Assembly: GCA_963675935.2 (NCBI GenBank)
Contig: OY780964.2
Coordinates: 248,001-312,000 of the forward strand
Direction: 5' to 3'
DNA: 64,000 nucleotides
DNA from: G963675935 sp963675935
GTDB taxonomy: Bacteria > Planctomycetota > Planctomycetia > Pirellulales > Thermoguttaceae
Shown here: piece after piece, positions 34,486 to 41,637 of the stretch
How positions within the stretch are numbered: the first letter of the stretch is position 1
Layout of the letters: each line of letters opens with the position of its first letter
Program-made: the position numbers and the translations under genes
The notes under the pieces: model-generated
The model's database searches: none
The model's input: only the letters and a program-made list of their open reading frames with translations
What the model was told of the DNA's origin: nothing

Positions 34486-36065
34486 GATATTGCTCCTTCA
34501 TCCACGTCGTCCAAGTCGCGGTTCGCGGGTCCGTCGAGCACTCCGCCGAGGCGGTTGAAGCGGGAGCCGTGGCAGGGGCAGTCCCAGGTCTTCTCGGCGT
34601 TGTTCCAATGAACGATGCCGCCCAGGTGCGTGCAAATCGCTGATTGCTCGTGGCAGACTCCCTGCGGATCGCGGTAAACGGCGATCTTCGCCAGACCGCG
34701 CCGGATAACCGCGCCCTCGCCCGGTTTGATCTGCCCCAGCGTCTTCACGTCTCCGCCGGTCAGCCAGTCGCCATATTGTTTGGCGACGTTGAGGTTCTCT
34801 TTAACAAATCGATCCAGGGCGCGCAGGGTTTTTCGGGAAGGGTCGTAGAGCGTGGCCCAGGGGTTCTCCCGACCGAGGATCAGGTCGGTCAGCAGAATGC
34901 CCGCGATCGTGCCATGCGTCATGCCCATTCCCGAGTCTCCGGTCACGATGAAGACGTTCGGATGATCCAGCGGATTTCGCCCGATGAAAGCCAGCCCGTC
35001 GATGGTTTCCATCACCTGGCCCGACCAGCGGAACTTGACTTCCTGGATCATCGGGAAGCGTTCGCGTGCCCATGTCTCCAGGCGGGCGTAGGGATCGGAA
35101 TGGGCCGGGGCCTGTCCAGTCTTGTGGTCCTCTCCGCCGACGATCAATATGTCTTGCCATTCGGAATCGCTCGGCCCGGTCATGCTGACTTCGGCGGCGA
35201 CCGGATGAATTCGCACGTAATGGTAAGGATGAAGCGTGTCCCAGTAGAGCGACGTTGCGACCGTCCCATGCGGCACCATGGCGCCGATCGCGTAGGTCAT
35301 GTAGGCGGCCTGTTTGGTGTGAATCGCCACGAGATCGTTGATCGGCGAATTTGTCGCCACCACAACGGCGTCGGCGATGACGATCCGACCGCCGGATGTC
35401 TTGATCCGAACGGGAAAACCGCCCTTGATGCTCTCGACGTGCGTTCCGGTGAAGATGCGTCCCCCGGCGCGTTCGATGGCCCTGGCGACTCCGGCCAGAT
35501 ACATCATCGGGTGGAACTGCGCCTGTTTGGGAAATCGCAGGCAAGGCCCCGTATCGAAGTACAAAAGCGGCGTGTTCGGAAGAAGCTCGACGCCGCCAAG
35601 CCCGGCTCGATGGGCCGCGGCAAGCTCGCGATCCAGCAACTCGGCCGCCCCGCCGGGCGGGAGAATGAGATAACCGTCCAGCCGGACGAAATCGCAGGCG
35701 ATTTGCTCCGCGCCGATGATGGACTCGATGCGGTCGATTGCCGCCGTGTGGCTGGCGGCGGCGAGTTTCGATCCTTCCAGCCCATGCAGCCGCTCGATTT
35801 CAAAGTAGCGGTCGTCGAGGGCATTGCTCAGGTGGGCGGTCGTGCGCTGGGTCTCGCCTCCGCCGATGGCGCCATCGTCCAACACGACGACCGACTTGCC
35901 CTGTTTCGCCAACAGGTACGCGGTTGTGATCCCCGCGATGCCCGCGCCGACGACGCACACATCCGCTTGGACGTTTTCCGCCAGCGGATTCTGAGTCGGG
36001 GAGGCGGCCGTTGCCATCCACAAAGAGACACTTTGTCCCAAGTTTTCCTGCTGCACGATTCGCAC
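34473..36065 (-). CDS. FAD-dependent oxidoreductase with C-terminal Rieske domain
   Basis: The 530-aa protein has an N-terminal DAO domain with dinucleotide motif VVGAGIAGITTAYLLA (about 38-53) and the internal FAD motif GDSGMGMTHGTIAG. The C-terminal Rieske [2Fe-2S] domain has ligands CTHLGG and CPCHGSRF (about 475-505). Electrons probably pass between FAD and the cluster. Related DAO-Rieske proteins are common in stress clusters, but the substrate is unknown. It is part of the long minus-strand operon running from 39247 to 32396. Confidence 0.92.
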   Translation of the reverse strand: MRIVQQENLGQSVSLWMATAASPTQNPLAENVQADVCVVGAGIAGITTAYLLAKQGKSVVVLDDGAIGGGETQRTTAHLSNALDDRYFEIERLHGLEGSKLAAASHTAAIDRIESIIGAEQIACDFVRLDGYLILPPGGAAELLDRELAAAHRAGLGGVELLPNTPLLYFDTGPCLRFPKQAQFHPMMYLAGVARAIERAGGRIFTGTHVESIKGGFPVRIKTSGGRIVIADAVVVATNSPINDLVAIHTKQAAYMTYAIGAMVPHGTVATSLYWDTLHPYHYVRIHPVAAEVSMTGPSDSEWQDILIVGGEDHKTGQAPAHSDPYARLETWARERFPMIQEVKFRWSGQVMETIDGLAFIGRNPLDHPNVFIVTGDSGMGMTHGTIAGILLTDLILGRENPWATLYDPSRKTLRALDRFVKENLNVAKQYGDWLTGGDVKTLGQIKPGEGAVIRRGLAKIAVYRDPQGVCHEQSAICTHLGGIVHWNNAEKTWDCPCHGSRFNRLGGVLDGPANRDLDDVDEGAISCQH

Positions 36066-36104
36066 CTATTGGCGTGTGTGGTTTTTATTCTTCGGAACGT
36101 CCAA

Positions 36105-36416
36105 TCACGCGAGCGGCGGATCCGTCACGCCGGGTTCATTGTTGACCCAAATTCGCGGTTCCTGAATCTCCGCGTTGTGTTGGGCATCCAAACCCGCCTC
36201 CTTTAACGCGGCATCCACATCGGCGTCCGTGATGTGCTGCCCCTCCATGTAGACAAGGCCCCAATTGACGGTGTAGCCGCCGTCGATATGCACGCCCGTC
36301 GCCACTTGGGCGACCAGCAGCTTTGGGTTCAGCCGTGCCATCAGGTCTTGAACGAGTGACAGCTCGCGTTCCTCACGCACGGAAAAGGCTTTCGGCAGTT
36401 CTATGGTGGCTCTCAT
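36105..36416 (-). CDS. Hypothetical protein of the stress cluster
   Basis: The 103-aa soluble protein (RATIELPKAFSVREERELSL, VNWGLVYMEGQHITDADVDA) is acidic and mixed alpha/beta with no cysteines. I do not recognise the family. It sits between the small membrane proteins and the FAD-Rieske gene with short gaps on the same strand, so it is likely co-expressed with them. Confidence 0.65.
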   Translation of the reverse strand: MRATIELPKAFSVREERELSLVQDLMARLNPKLLVAQVATGVHIDGGYTVNWGLVYMEGQHITDADVDAALKEAGLDAQHNAEIQEPRIWVNNEPGVTDPPLA

Positions 36417-36496
36417 CGCTTGACTCCTTCATCAGGGCACTCTCTGTTCCAGTGCTGCCAGTGCCCTGTTTACGCCTCGGCAGTCTCTCGTTCCGT

Positions 36497-36658
36497 TTAT
36501 CCGTGGCGGTGGAAGCTGAAATTGTACCCGCCAAACAGTATGCCGAGCACGATGCAAAACAGCCCCCAAATCACGGGATTAGGGATGGCCGTTGACCCGA
36601 TGCCGCCCAAAAACAACACAATCGCCGCAACGATGTAGAAAATCATTCCAATCGTCAT
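36497..36658 (-). CDS. Small two-helix membrane protein
   Basis: The gene encodes 53 aa from ATG 36658, preceded by AAAGGAGATTTTACC. Two TM helices (IFYIVAAIVLFLGGIG, IWGLFCIVLGILFGGYNF) fill the protein and a basic tail ends it. It is of the same kind as the small envelope proteins around it. The function is unknown. Confidence 0.75.
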   Translation of the reverse strand: MTIGMIFYIVAAIVLFLGGIGSTAIPNPVIWGLFCIVLGILFGGYNFSFHRHG

Positions 36659-36686
36659 GGTAAAATCTCCTTTTTGGCTTTCATGT

Positions 36687-36848
36687 TCAGAAGGGGAGTC
36701 GGCCCATGAGCAGCAGCACGAGCAGGATGACGACAATCAATCCCAGCCCGCCGCTCGGACCATAACCCCAGCTTCTGCTGTGAGACCACGTGGGCAACGC
36801 GCCCAGAAGCATCAAAATCAGAATCACAAGTAGAATGGTTCCAATCAT
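36687..36848 (-). CDS. DUF3309-family small membrane protein
   Basis: The 53-aa protein matches the DUF3309 pattern: ILLVILILMLLGALPTW, then WGYGPSGGLGLIVVILLVLL. Two TM helices are joined by a short aromatic-glycine loop. It is 37 nt downstream of the WxxGYW gene and preceded by AAAAAGGAGAACGGAA. DUF3309 proteins recur in stress-responsive operons; their role is not known. Confidence 0.9.
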   Translation of the reverse strand: MIGTILLVILILMLLGALPTWSHSRSWGYGPSGGLGLIVVILLVLLLMGRLPF

Positions 36849-36885
36849 TTCCGTTCTCCTTTTTCAAGAACCTGTTGGGTGACTC

Positions 36886-38475
36886 TCACTTATTGCCTTT
36901 CCCCTTGTCCTGGTGTTGTTCTTGCTTTGATCCCGCCGACTCCTTGCCCCGAGGCTGCGGAGCCTGCCGTTCGGCCTTGGGCTCTTGCTGCTTCGGAGCC
37001 TGCCGTTCGGCCTTGGGCTGATCTTGCGCTCGCGGCTGATCGAGCGGCACACGATTCACCGTGCGTTGTTGCGGCTGTTCCGGCGATCGATTCGCTCGCG
37101 GCTTGGCCACGACATTGGCGTCCGGCTTCGGTGTCTCGTAGGTCTTCGGCGGAATGTTGTCCTTGCCGAATTCAGCGCCGGGCTTCCCGACAATCGGAGA
37201 CCCCGGAAGTCGCACTCGGGCCGGACCGCCCGGTGAGCCGGCTTCCAGTCTTTCCCGTTGTTGGCGGAATTGTTGAACGTCTCGCGCCTGCTGGGCAAGC
37301 CTTTGCCGCTCCACCTGATCCAGCGTCTGGAATCGCTGCTGGCTGTCTCGGTTTCTGCTCAAATTCTCCAGCAGCCCGGCGACCCTGGGCAGCCCGACTC
37401 TCGCGGTGGCGTCGCTCGCGTCCATCAAACCCTGGCCGGCCCAGGTGCGCGGCGGTCGCATATTCTCATGATCGCGGAGATTTTGGAAGTTCGCCTGTTG
37501 ACGTTGCTCCCATCCAATGTCCTGCCGATGCTGCCAACGATCGTGGGCGTAAATCGGATCGTAGCCGAAACGCCCGGCGTTGTATGAATACCACGGATAG
37601 TACCCTGCGCCGCGGTAGTTGGCGGCGTAGTAGTCGCCGAAGTAATAGTGTTGATACCGCGGTCGCAGGAACAGATGGTCGGTGAACACGCCAAGGTCGA
37701 TCGCGGTCGTCGGCGAATAGGAAAAGCCCGGTCGCCCATATACGCCCGCCCCAAAATACACCGGCGCGAACAGCACGCCGCGACGCCCGATCGAGTAATC
37801 CCAATAGCCGTCGACAAAAACGTAGCCGCGCGGGGCCCAAACATAATGGGCGGGAACCCAAACCCAATTCGGCTGCACCGCCGCCCAAAAACCAGGACGC
37901 CAGACATAGCGGTTCCGTTGCCATATCCAGCAGCCGGGCAACCACGTCTGGTCGGCCGAAGTCGCCGCGACATTGGGGCCGGCTTCGACCGTGGCGGGCG
38001 GCTCCGCTAAATACTCCACCTCGCTCGCCTTCGCATCGGCCCAGTAGCCGGATGTCCACTGATAGCCTTGCGTGGTCTTGCCCCAATAACCGGGCACCCA
38101 TTGGCGACCGGGCGGCAGGGCGCGCCAAATGCCGCTGACCCACAGGAAATCGTTGCGCTCGTCGTCCCAGCCCCAGTAGCCGGGAATCCACGCGACGTTG
38201 GCCCCTTCCGGCCGCTGCGCCGGCGGCATTTCCTCGATGGCGGCCGGCGGCGCTTTCGTCACAACCACGCCCGGCTCGGGATCGTAAGTCACCGTTTCCG
38301 CGAATGCCTCGTGAACCGGGCCGCGCGTGAGCACTTGCACCCCGTCCTCGGCAACCGCCGCCGTCGCCGGAGCTGGCGCCGCCGGCTGAGCAAATGTCTT
38401 ATACAAACCAAAACTCAAACCCAGGGCCAGCAGCGTGCCGACCGCGCACCATTTGTAGATGTGACCTACGTTCAT
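36886..38475 (-). CDS. YXWGXW (WxxGYW) repeat protein
   Basis: The gene encodes 529 aa from ATG 38475, with GGGAAA just upstream and only 1 nt from the preceding stop. It has a signal/anchor (about 9-28), then at least five WxxGYW-type repeats (WIPGYWGWD, WVPGYWGKT, WTSGYWAD, WLPGCWIWQ, WRPGFWAA). A Tyr-rich middle follows, with a basic Gln-rich C-terminus containing a tandem 12-residue repeat (PKAERQAP). Such proteins are exported and thought to act in the envelope or spore coat. The exact role is unproven. Confidence 0.88.
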   Translation of the reverse strand: MNVGHIYKWCAVGTLLALGLSFGLYKTFAQPAAPAPATAAVAEDGVQVLTRGPVHEAFAETVTYDPEPGVVVTKAPPAAIEEMPPAQRPEGANVAWIPGYWGWDDERNDFLWVSGIWRALPPGRQWVPGYWGKTTQGYQWTSGYWADAKASEVEYLAEPPATVEAGPNVAATSADQTWLPGCWIWQRNRYVWRPGFWAAVQPNWVWVPAHYVWAPRGYVFVDGYWDYSIGRRGVLFAPVYFGAGVYGRPGFSYSPTTAIDLGVFTDHLFLRPRYQHYYFGDYYAANYRGAGYYPWYSYNAGRFGYDPIYAHDRWQHRQDIGWEQRQQANFQNLRDHENMRPPRTWAGQGLMDASDATARVGLPRVAGLLENLSRNRDSQQRFQTLDQVERQRLAQQARDVQQFRQQRERLEAGSPGGPARVRLPGSPIVGKPGAEFGKDNIPPKTYETPKPDANVVAKPRANRSPEQPQQRTVNRVPLDQPRAQDQPKAERQAPKQQEPKAERQAPQPRGKESAGSKQEQHQDKGKGNK

Positions 38476-38476
38476 A

Positions 38477-39247
38477 CTAATTTCCCTTTGTGAGAGCGAA
38501 TACATTTTCATTGGAATGAGCGAATTCGTTCGAACGATCCTCTTCCGTCGTCTCCGATAAGGCGCATCGCCGCGATTGCCATCCGTCGACCGGAGCGACT
38601 TCAATATCCAACTCGACCCGTTCGGCCTGGGTCCGCGAAGCCTCGAAGGCTTCCATCACGGCCGCCAGCGCCAGTTGCTTGACGTGGTGCGAGTCGGATC
38701 GGCCTCGCACAATGATGCGCCCGTCGACGGTCTCGACCTGCAAGTCCCGTATGCGCCCGCCCGTTCGCCTGGCGATCGAACATTCCAAGCGGCCGTTTTG
38801 CTCGGCCAACGTGAAACGCAGTTTCGGATGGGCAAGGATCATGCGGAGCCTGCCGGCCAACCGATCGGGCGCCAGCGGTTTGATGTGATAGTCGCTCACC
38901 GGGAACCGCGCCACGGCTTCCAGCAGCCGAGCGTCGCGGCACGAGGTAAGAACCATGACGGGAACGCCCGCAAGCAGCGGATCCTCGCCCATCGCGGCGA
39001 GAACGCCGTCGCCGCCGCCCCACGGCAACAGCGGTTCGAGCACGAGCAGATCCGGTACGCTTTCGCGCATCCGAGCGATGCAGTCCACGCCGTCGGCCAC
39101 CGCGACCAGTTCAAAGCCTTCTTTCAGAAGCGGCCCTCGATACTCGGACTGGAGCGACTCGTCGGGATCGGCCATCAGGACTCGAGCAAGCCTCGAGCGG
39201 CTCGACCGCTGTTGGGCGACATTTCTCTTGTGGTTCACGATAGACAC
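38477..39247 (-). CDS. Pseudo-receiver protein with C-terminal BON-like domain
   Basis: The 256-aa protein has an N-terminal receiver fold (RVLMADPDESLQSEYRGPLL, about 22-145; KP signature HIKPLA). The phospho-Asp position reads Glu (DLLVLEPLLPW, about residue 72), so it is probably not phosphorylated. The C-terminal half (about 160-215) resembles a BON domain (IRDLQVETVDGRIIVRGRSD). A CheY-like fold joined to a membrane-associated BON domain is unusual. It is the first gene of the long stress operon and may sense or regulate rather than relay phosphate. Confidence 0.8.
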   Translation of the reverse strand: MSIVNHKRNVAQQRSSRSRLARVLMADPDESLQSEYRGPLLKEGFELVAVADGVDCIARMRESVPDLLVLEPLLPWGGGDGVLAAMGEDPLLAGVPVMVLTSCRDARLLEAVARFPVSDYHIKPLAPDRLAGRLRMILAHPKLRFTLAEQNGRLECSIARRTGGRIRDLQVETVDGRIIVRGRSDSHHVKQLALAAVMEAFEASRTQAERVELDIEVAPVDGWQSRRCALSETTEEDRSNEFAHSNENVFALTKGN

Positions 39248-39308
39248 CCTTCGTTAGGATTGTGTGTTTTCAGGCGATAGTCGAGAGCGTCTAACGACAG
39301 CCCTACTC

Positions 39309-39419
39309 TGGATTATTCATGAATAGCAGTCATTCTGAGCGTAGCGAAGAATCTGGGTTGGTTAGGAGGCAACGGAGATCCTTCGCTGCGCTCAGGATGA
39401 CGTTTGTGAATAATCCAGG
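39309..39419. repeat. Composite palindrome with CATTCTGAGCG core and CTGGATTATTCA outer arms
   Basis: The outer arms CTGGATTATTCA (39309-39320) and TGAATAATCCAG (39408-39419) enclose an inner pair of the CATTCTGAGCGTAGCG / CGCTGCGCTCAGGATG type. A possible duplicated CTACT flanks it imperfectly. It is another outer frame around the same core. Confidence 0.75.
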
Positions 39420-39427
39420 CTACTCCG

Positions 39428-39604
39428 TCACCTCCCGAAGTGTCGTCCTCGGAATCCATATCCGAGGAAAGACAATACGGCGAGAATGAGGAAGATGACG
39501 AAGATGATCTTCGCCCCTTCAAAGGAAAGGGTCGCCACTCCCGCAAATCCAAAAAACGCGGCGATCAAAGCGATCACCAAAAACGTGACTGCTAACTGCA
39601 ACAT
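39428..39604 (-). CDS. DUF1328-family small membrane protein
   Basis: The gene encodes 58 aa from ATG 39604, with GAAGGAGACC just upstream. It is almost entirely two TM helices (LQLAVTFLVIALIAAFFGF, IIFVIFLILAVLSFLGYGF) with a basic tail, as in DUF1328. Proteins of this family are induced by envelope or osmotic stress in other bacteria. A MITE-like element begins 72 nt upstream and may carry or displace its promoter. Confidence 0.9.
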   Translation of the reverse strand: MLQLAVTFLVIALIAAFFGFAGVATLSFEGAKIIFVIFLILAVLSFLGYGFRGRHFGR

Positions 39605-39675
39605 GTCTGGGTCTCCTTCGCAATTGGTTGGGCCAAGTCGGCGAAGCGTCGGCACGGCCCGCAAATGGCATCTTA

Positions 39676-39795
39676 GTTTCTGTTGCGGAAGGCTCCGAAT
39701 CCGTAGGGTGCGTGCTTGCGCGCACCTGATTATGCGGCAAATCCGTATTGGTGCGTGCGAGCACGCACCCTACTCGATGTTTCCGCAACAGATAC
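39676..39795. mobile_element. MITE-like element (GTTTCTGTTGCGGAA ends) with GTAGGGTGCGTGC core
   Basis: Left end GTTTCTGTTGCGGAA, right end TTCCGCAACAGATAC, perfect 6-bp duplication ATCTTA (39670-39675, 39796-39801). The core is a palindrome, GTAGGGTGCGTGCTTGCG against CGAGCACGCACCCTAC. It has the same ends as 21543, 41024 and 46243 but a different core. Confidence 0.88.
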
Positions 39796-39817
39796 ATCTT
39801 AACTGTGCAACGTCGTC

Positions 39818-40069
39818 TCAGGGTCGGCGTTGCGGTTCTTCGGCGTTGCCCGTCCGGTCGCCGACTTTCTGCTTGGCGTCTTGCCTGAAGTCTTGCACCC
39901 GGTCCTTGGCTTTTTGCTCGTCTTCGTGGATTTTATTTTGATCCACGGTAATCGTAGCACTAGGGCCTTGCTCCGTGCTGCTGGTGGAAAAATGGAACCA
40001 ACCCTGGTAAAAACCCACACCTGCAATGACGATTAGGAGCAGAACCACCACGCCAAATAGCGTTCTCAT
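39818..40069 (-). CDS. Small single-span membrane protein with charged tail
   Basis: The gene encodes 83 aa from ATG 40069, with AAGGAA 12 nt upstream. One N-terminal TM helix (RTLFGVVVLLLIVIAGVGFY) is followed by an acidic and Lys-rich periplasmic or cytoplasmic tail (EDEQKAKDRVQDFRQDAKQK). Tails of this type resemble CsbD/YjbJ-like stress proteins, but it is too short to assign. It is downstream of csrA by 31 nt. Confidence 0.7.
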   Translation of the reverse strand: MRTLFGVVVLLLIVIAGVGFYQGWFHFSTSSTEQGPSATITVDQNKIHEDEQKAKDRVQDFRQDAKQKVGDRTGNAEEPQRRP

Positions 40070-40100
40070 GTTGTTATTTTCCTTCATATTGAACGAACCG

Positions 40101-40298
40101 TCAGACGACAAAACCGGCCTCGGCTTGGATTCGATCCCACACCTCCGACCGATGGACGGGGACATCGGCGTCGACCTCGAAGCCCAGTTTCACCTGCGCG
40201 CCTCGAATGCCGAGGACCGTAACTTTCATCAGGCGATGAAAACCATCGCTCCCTCCGATCACGACCGATTCTCGATTCCTTCTCGATAGAACTAACAT
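40101..40298 (-). CDS. csrA: Carbon storage regulator CsrA
   Basis: The 65-aa RNA-binding protein starts MLVLSRRNRESVVIGG and keeps the beta-strand pattern and RIG-like core (VTVLGIRGAQVKLGFEVDAD, then VHRSEVW). CsrA binds GGA motifs in mRNA leaders and controls translation or stability. Its ATG overlaps the upstream DUF2294 gene by 7 nt (ATGTTAG). A longer minus-strand frame includes upstream DUF2294 antisense and is not used. Strong AGGAGA leaders of the small membrane-protein genes around it would suit CsrA control. Confidence 0.95.
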   Translation of the reverse strand: MLVLSRRNRESVVIGGSDGFHRLMKVTVLGIRGAQVKLGFEVDADVPVHRSEVWDRIQAEAGFVV

Positions 40299-40735
40299 GG
40301 CAAAACCTCCGTTTTTTGTGATGGCTCGCCCAATCCGTTCCCGCTCCAACTGTCGGCGGGCACGCCGCTGGCGAGCAAAAACACTTGCACGACGGTGCCT
40401 GTCGTAAAGACCTGCACCACGGTGCCCGAAGTCGGCTCGATTTCCGCGGTCGCCTCGCGCACTTCGACTCCGGTAATTCTTTTGATTTCGTCGCGCAGCG
40501 TATCGGCCGAGTCGATAAACAACTGGCGATGAAACTCCTTGATTTGAGCTGCGCCGGCGGGGCTTTTGGCCAGCGCCCTCTCGGCCGGCGACAAGGCCCC
40601 GTGCAGCGTGATCAGCAACGTGTCGCCGCACAAGACCACGGCCACCGACTTGGGCGTATGGCCCGTTCGCCGCTGCTCGAACTCGCCGGCGGCTTTTGCG
40701 ATCTGCTGTGCCACACTCGGATCGAGCTTTTCCAT
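40292..40735 (-). CDS. DUF2294-family protein
   Basis: The gene encodes 147 aa from ATG 40735, preceded by GGGGAAGGGTACTCC. It is of the DUF2294 type (QIAKAAGEFEQRRTGHTPKS, VAVVLCGDTLLITLHGALSP). The C-terminal end has a small internal duplication (GTVVQVFTTGTVVQVF) not expected in the family. It overlaps csrA and has a paralogue at 41232-41612 on the opposite strand. The function of DUF2294 is unknown. Confidence 0.88.
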   Translation of the reverse strand: MEKLDPSVAQQIAKAAGEFEQRRTGHTPKSVAVVLCGDTLLITLHGALSPAERALAKSPAGAAQIKEFHRQLFIDSADTLRDEIKRITGVEVREATAEIEPTSGTVVQVFTTGTVVQVFLLASGVPADSWSGNGLGEPSQKTEVLPC

Positions 40736-40799
40736 TGGAGTACCCTTCCCCTTCTCAACTTTCTCTACACAATTGCGAACGTCTTCCATCGCCAAGAAC

Positions 40800-40850
40800 A
40801 AAAAAAGCCGACGTGGCGGAACACCCGAAGGTGCTCGACCACGTCGGCTT
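40800..40850 (-). terminator. Strong intrinsic terminator upstream of the DUF2294-csrA operon
   Basis: On the minus strand AAGCCGACGTGG pairs with CCACGTCGGCTT around an inner hairpin (GAGCACC-TTCG-GGTGTTC), followed by seven T residues. The stem is 12+7 bp with a UUCG tetraloop. It ends transcription about 65 nt before the DUF2294 start and has no protein gene upstream of it on that strand. Confidence 0.85.
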
Positions 40851-41023
40851 ACTCGCGAACGAGCCACCCGGCACATCCGGGCTGCTCTTCATCTAGTCAT
40901 CCGACAAACTCATTGGAAAAGCCGTGAACACACGTCTCAAGACTCTTCCCTCACTTCAATAATACGCCGGTCAGCCAGGAAGGCAATGGGCCTTCCCAAA
41001 TATCTCCAAAGTGAGTATACTTA

Positions 41024-41143
41024 GTTTCTGTTGCGGAAAGGCATTTTGTCATTCTGAGCGCAGCGAAGAATCTCGGAAAACGCGGAGATTCTTCGCTGCG
41101 CTCAGAATGACAATGAACCGATGGCACTTTCCGCAACAGAAAC
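41024..41143. mobile_element. MITE-like element (GTTTCTGTTGCGGAA ends) with CATTCTGAGCG core
   Basis: Left end GTTTCTGTTGCGGAAAG, right end CTTTCCGCAACAGAAAC (perfect reverse complement), perfect 6-bp duplication TACTTA (41018-41023, 41144-41149). The core is the CATTCTGAGCGCAGCGAAGA palindrome also found alone elsewhere. Confidence 0.92.
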
Positions 41144-41231
41144 TACTTAGCTTATTCCCCCCCAGTCAAGATGCACATCCAAGGTCGCCATGAAAACACC
41201 GGGAGAAAATGAAGATCCCACGGAGCTTGCC

Positions 41232-41612
41232 ATGAAGACCCAAGGCGAAATCGAAGCCGCCATTTGCGAGGGAGTCAGCCGCTTCGAGCAAGACTACATG
41301 GGCCGAGGCCCGAAAGACATTCGCGCCCACCTGCTCGGCGATCTTCTCGTCGTCCGCCTTCAGGGCGTGTTGACCGCGGCCGAGCAGCATCTGGTCAAGT
41401 CGCTTGCGTCCGATAAGGGGCGAGACCTGTTGAAGCAAGTGCGGACGCATCTGATCGAAACGGCGCGTCCGGTCATGGAAGCGATGGTCGAGGAAATCGC
41501 CGGCGTGAAGGTATTGACCCTGCACCATGACATCAGCACCATGACAGGCGAGGAGGTCATTCTCTTCACGCTTGCCGAGTCGCCGATTCTCCGCGACTTA
41601 AAGAAAAAATAG
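41232..41612 (+). CDS. DUF2294-family protein, divergent paralogue
   Basis: The gene encodes 126 aa from ATG 41232 (MKTQGEIEAAICEGVSRFEQ), chosen over ATG 41190 because the family begins here and GGAG lies 9 nt upstream. It has the DUF2294 pattern YMGRGPKDIRAHLLGDLLVV and VKVLTLHHDISTMTGEEVIL. It is transcribed away from the csrA operon. Function unknown. Confidence 0.9.
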   Translation: MKTQGEIEAAICEGVSRFEQDYMGRGPKDIRAHLLGDLLVVRLQGVLTAAEQHLVKSLASDKGRDLLKQVRTHLIETARPVMEAMVEEIAGVKVLTLHHDISTMTGEEVILFTLAESPILRDLKKK

Positions 41613-41637
41613 CGGTTCCGGCGCAGGTTGCGAAATC

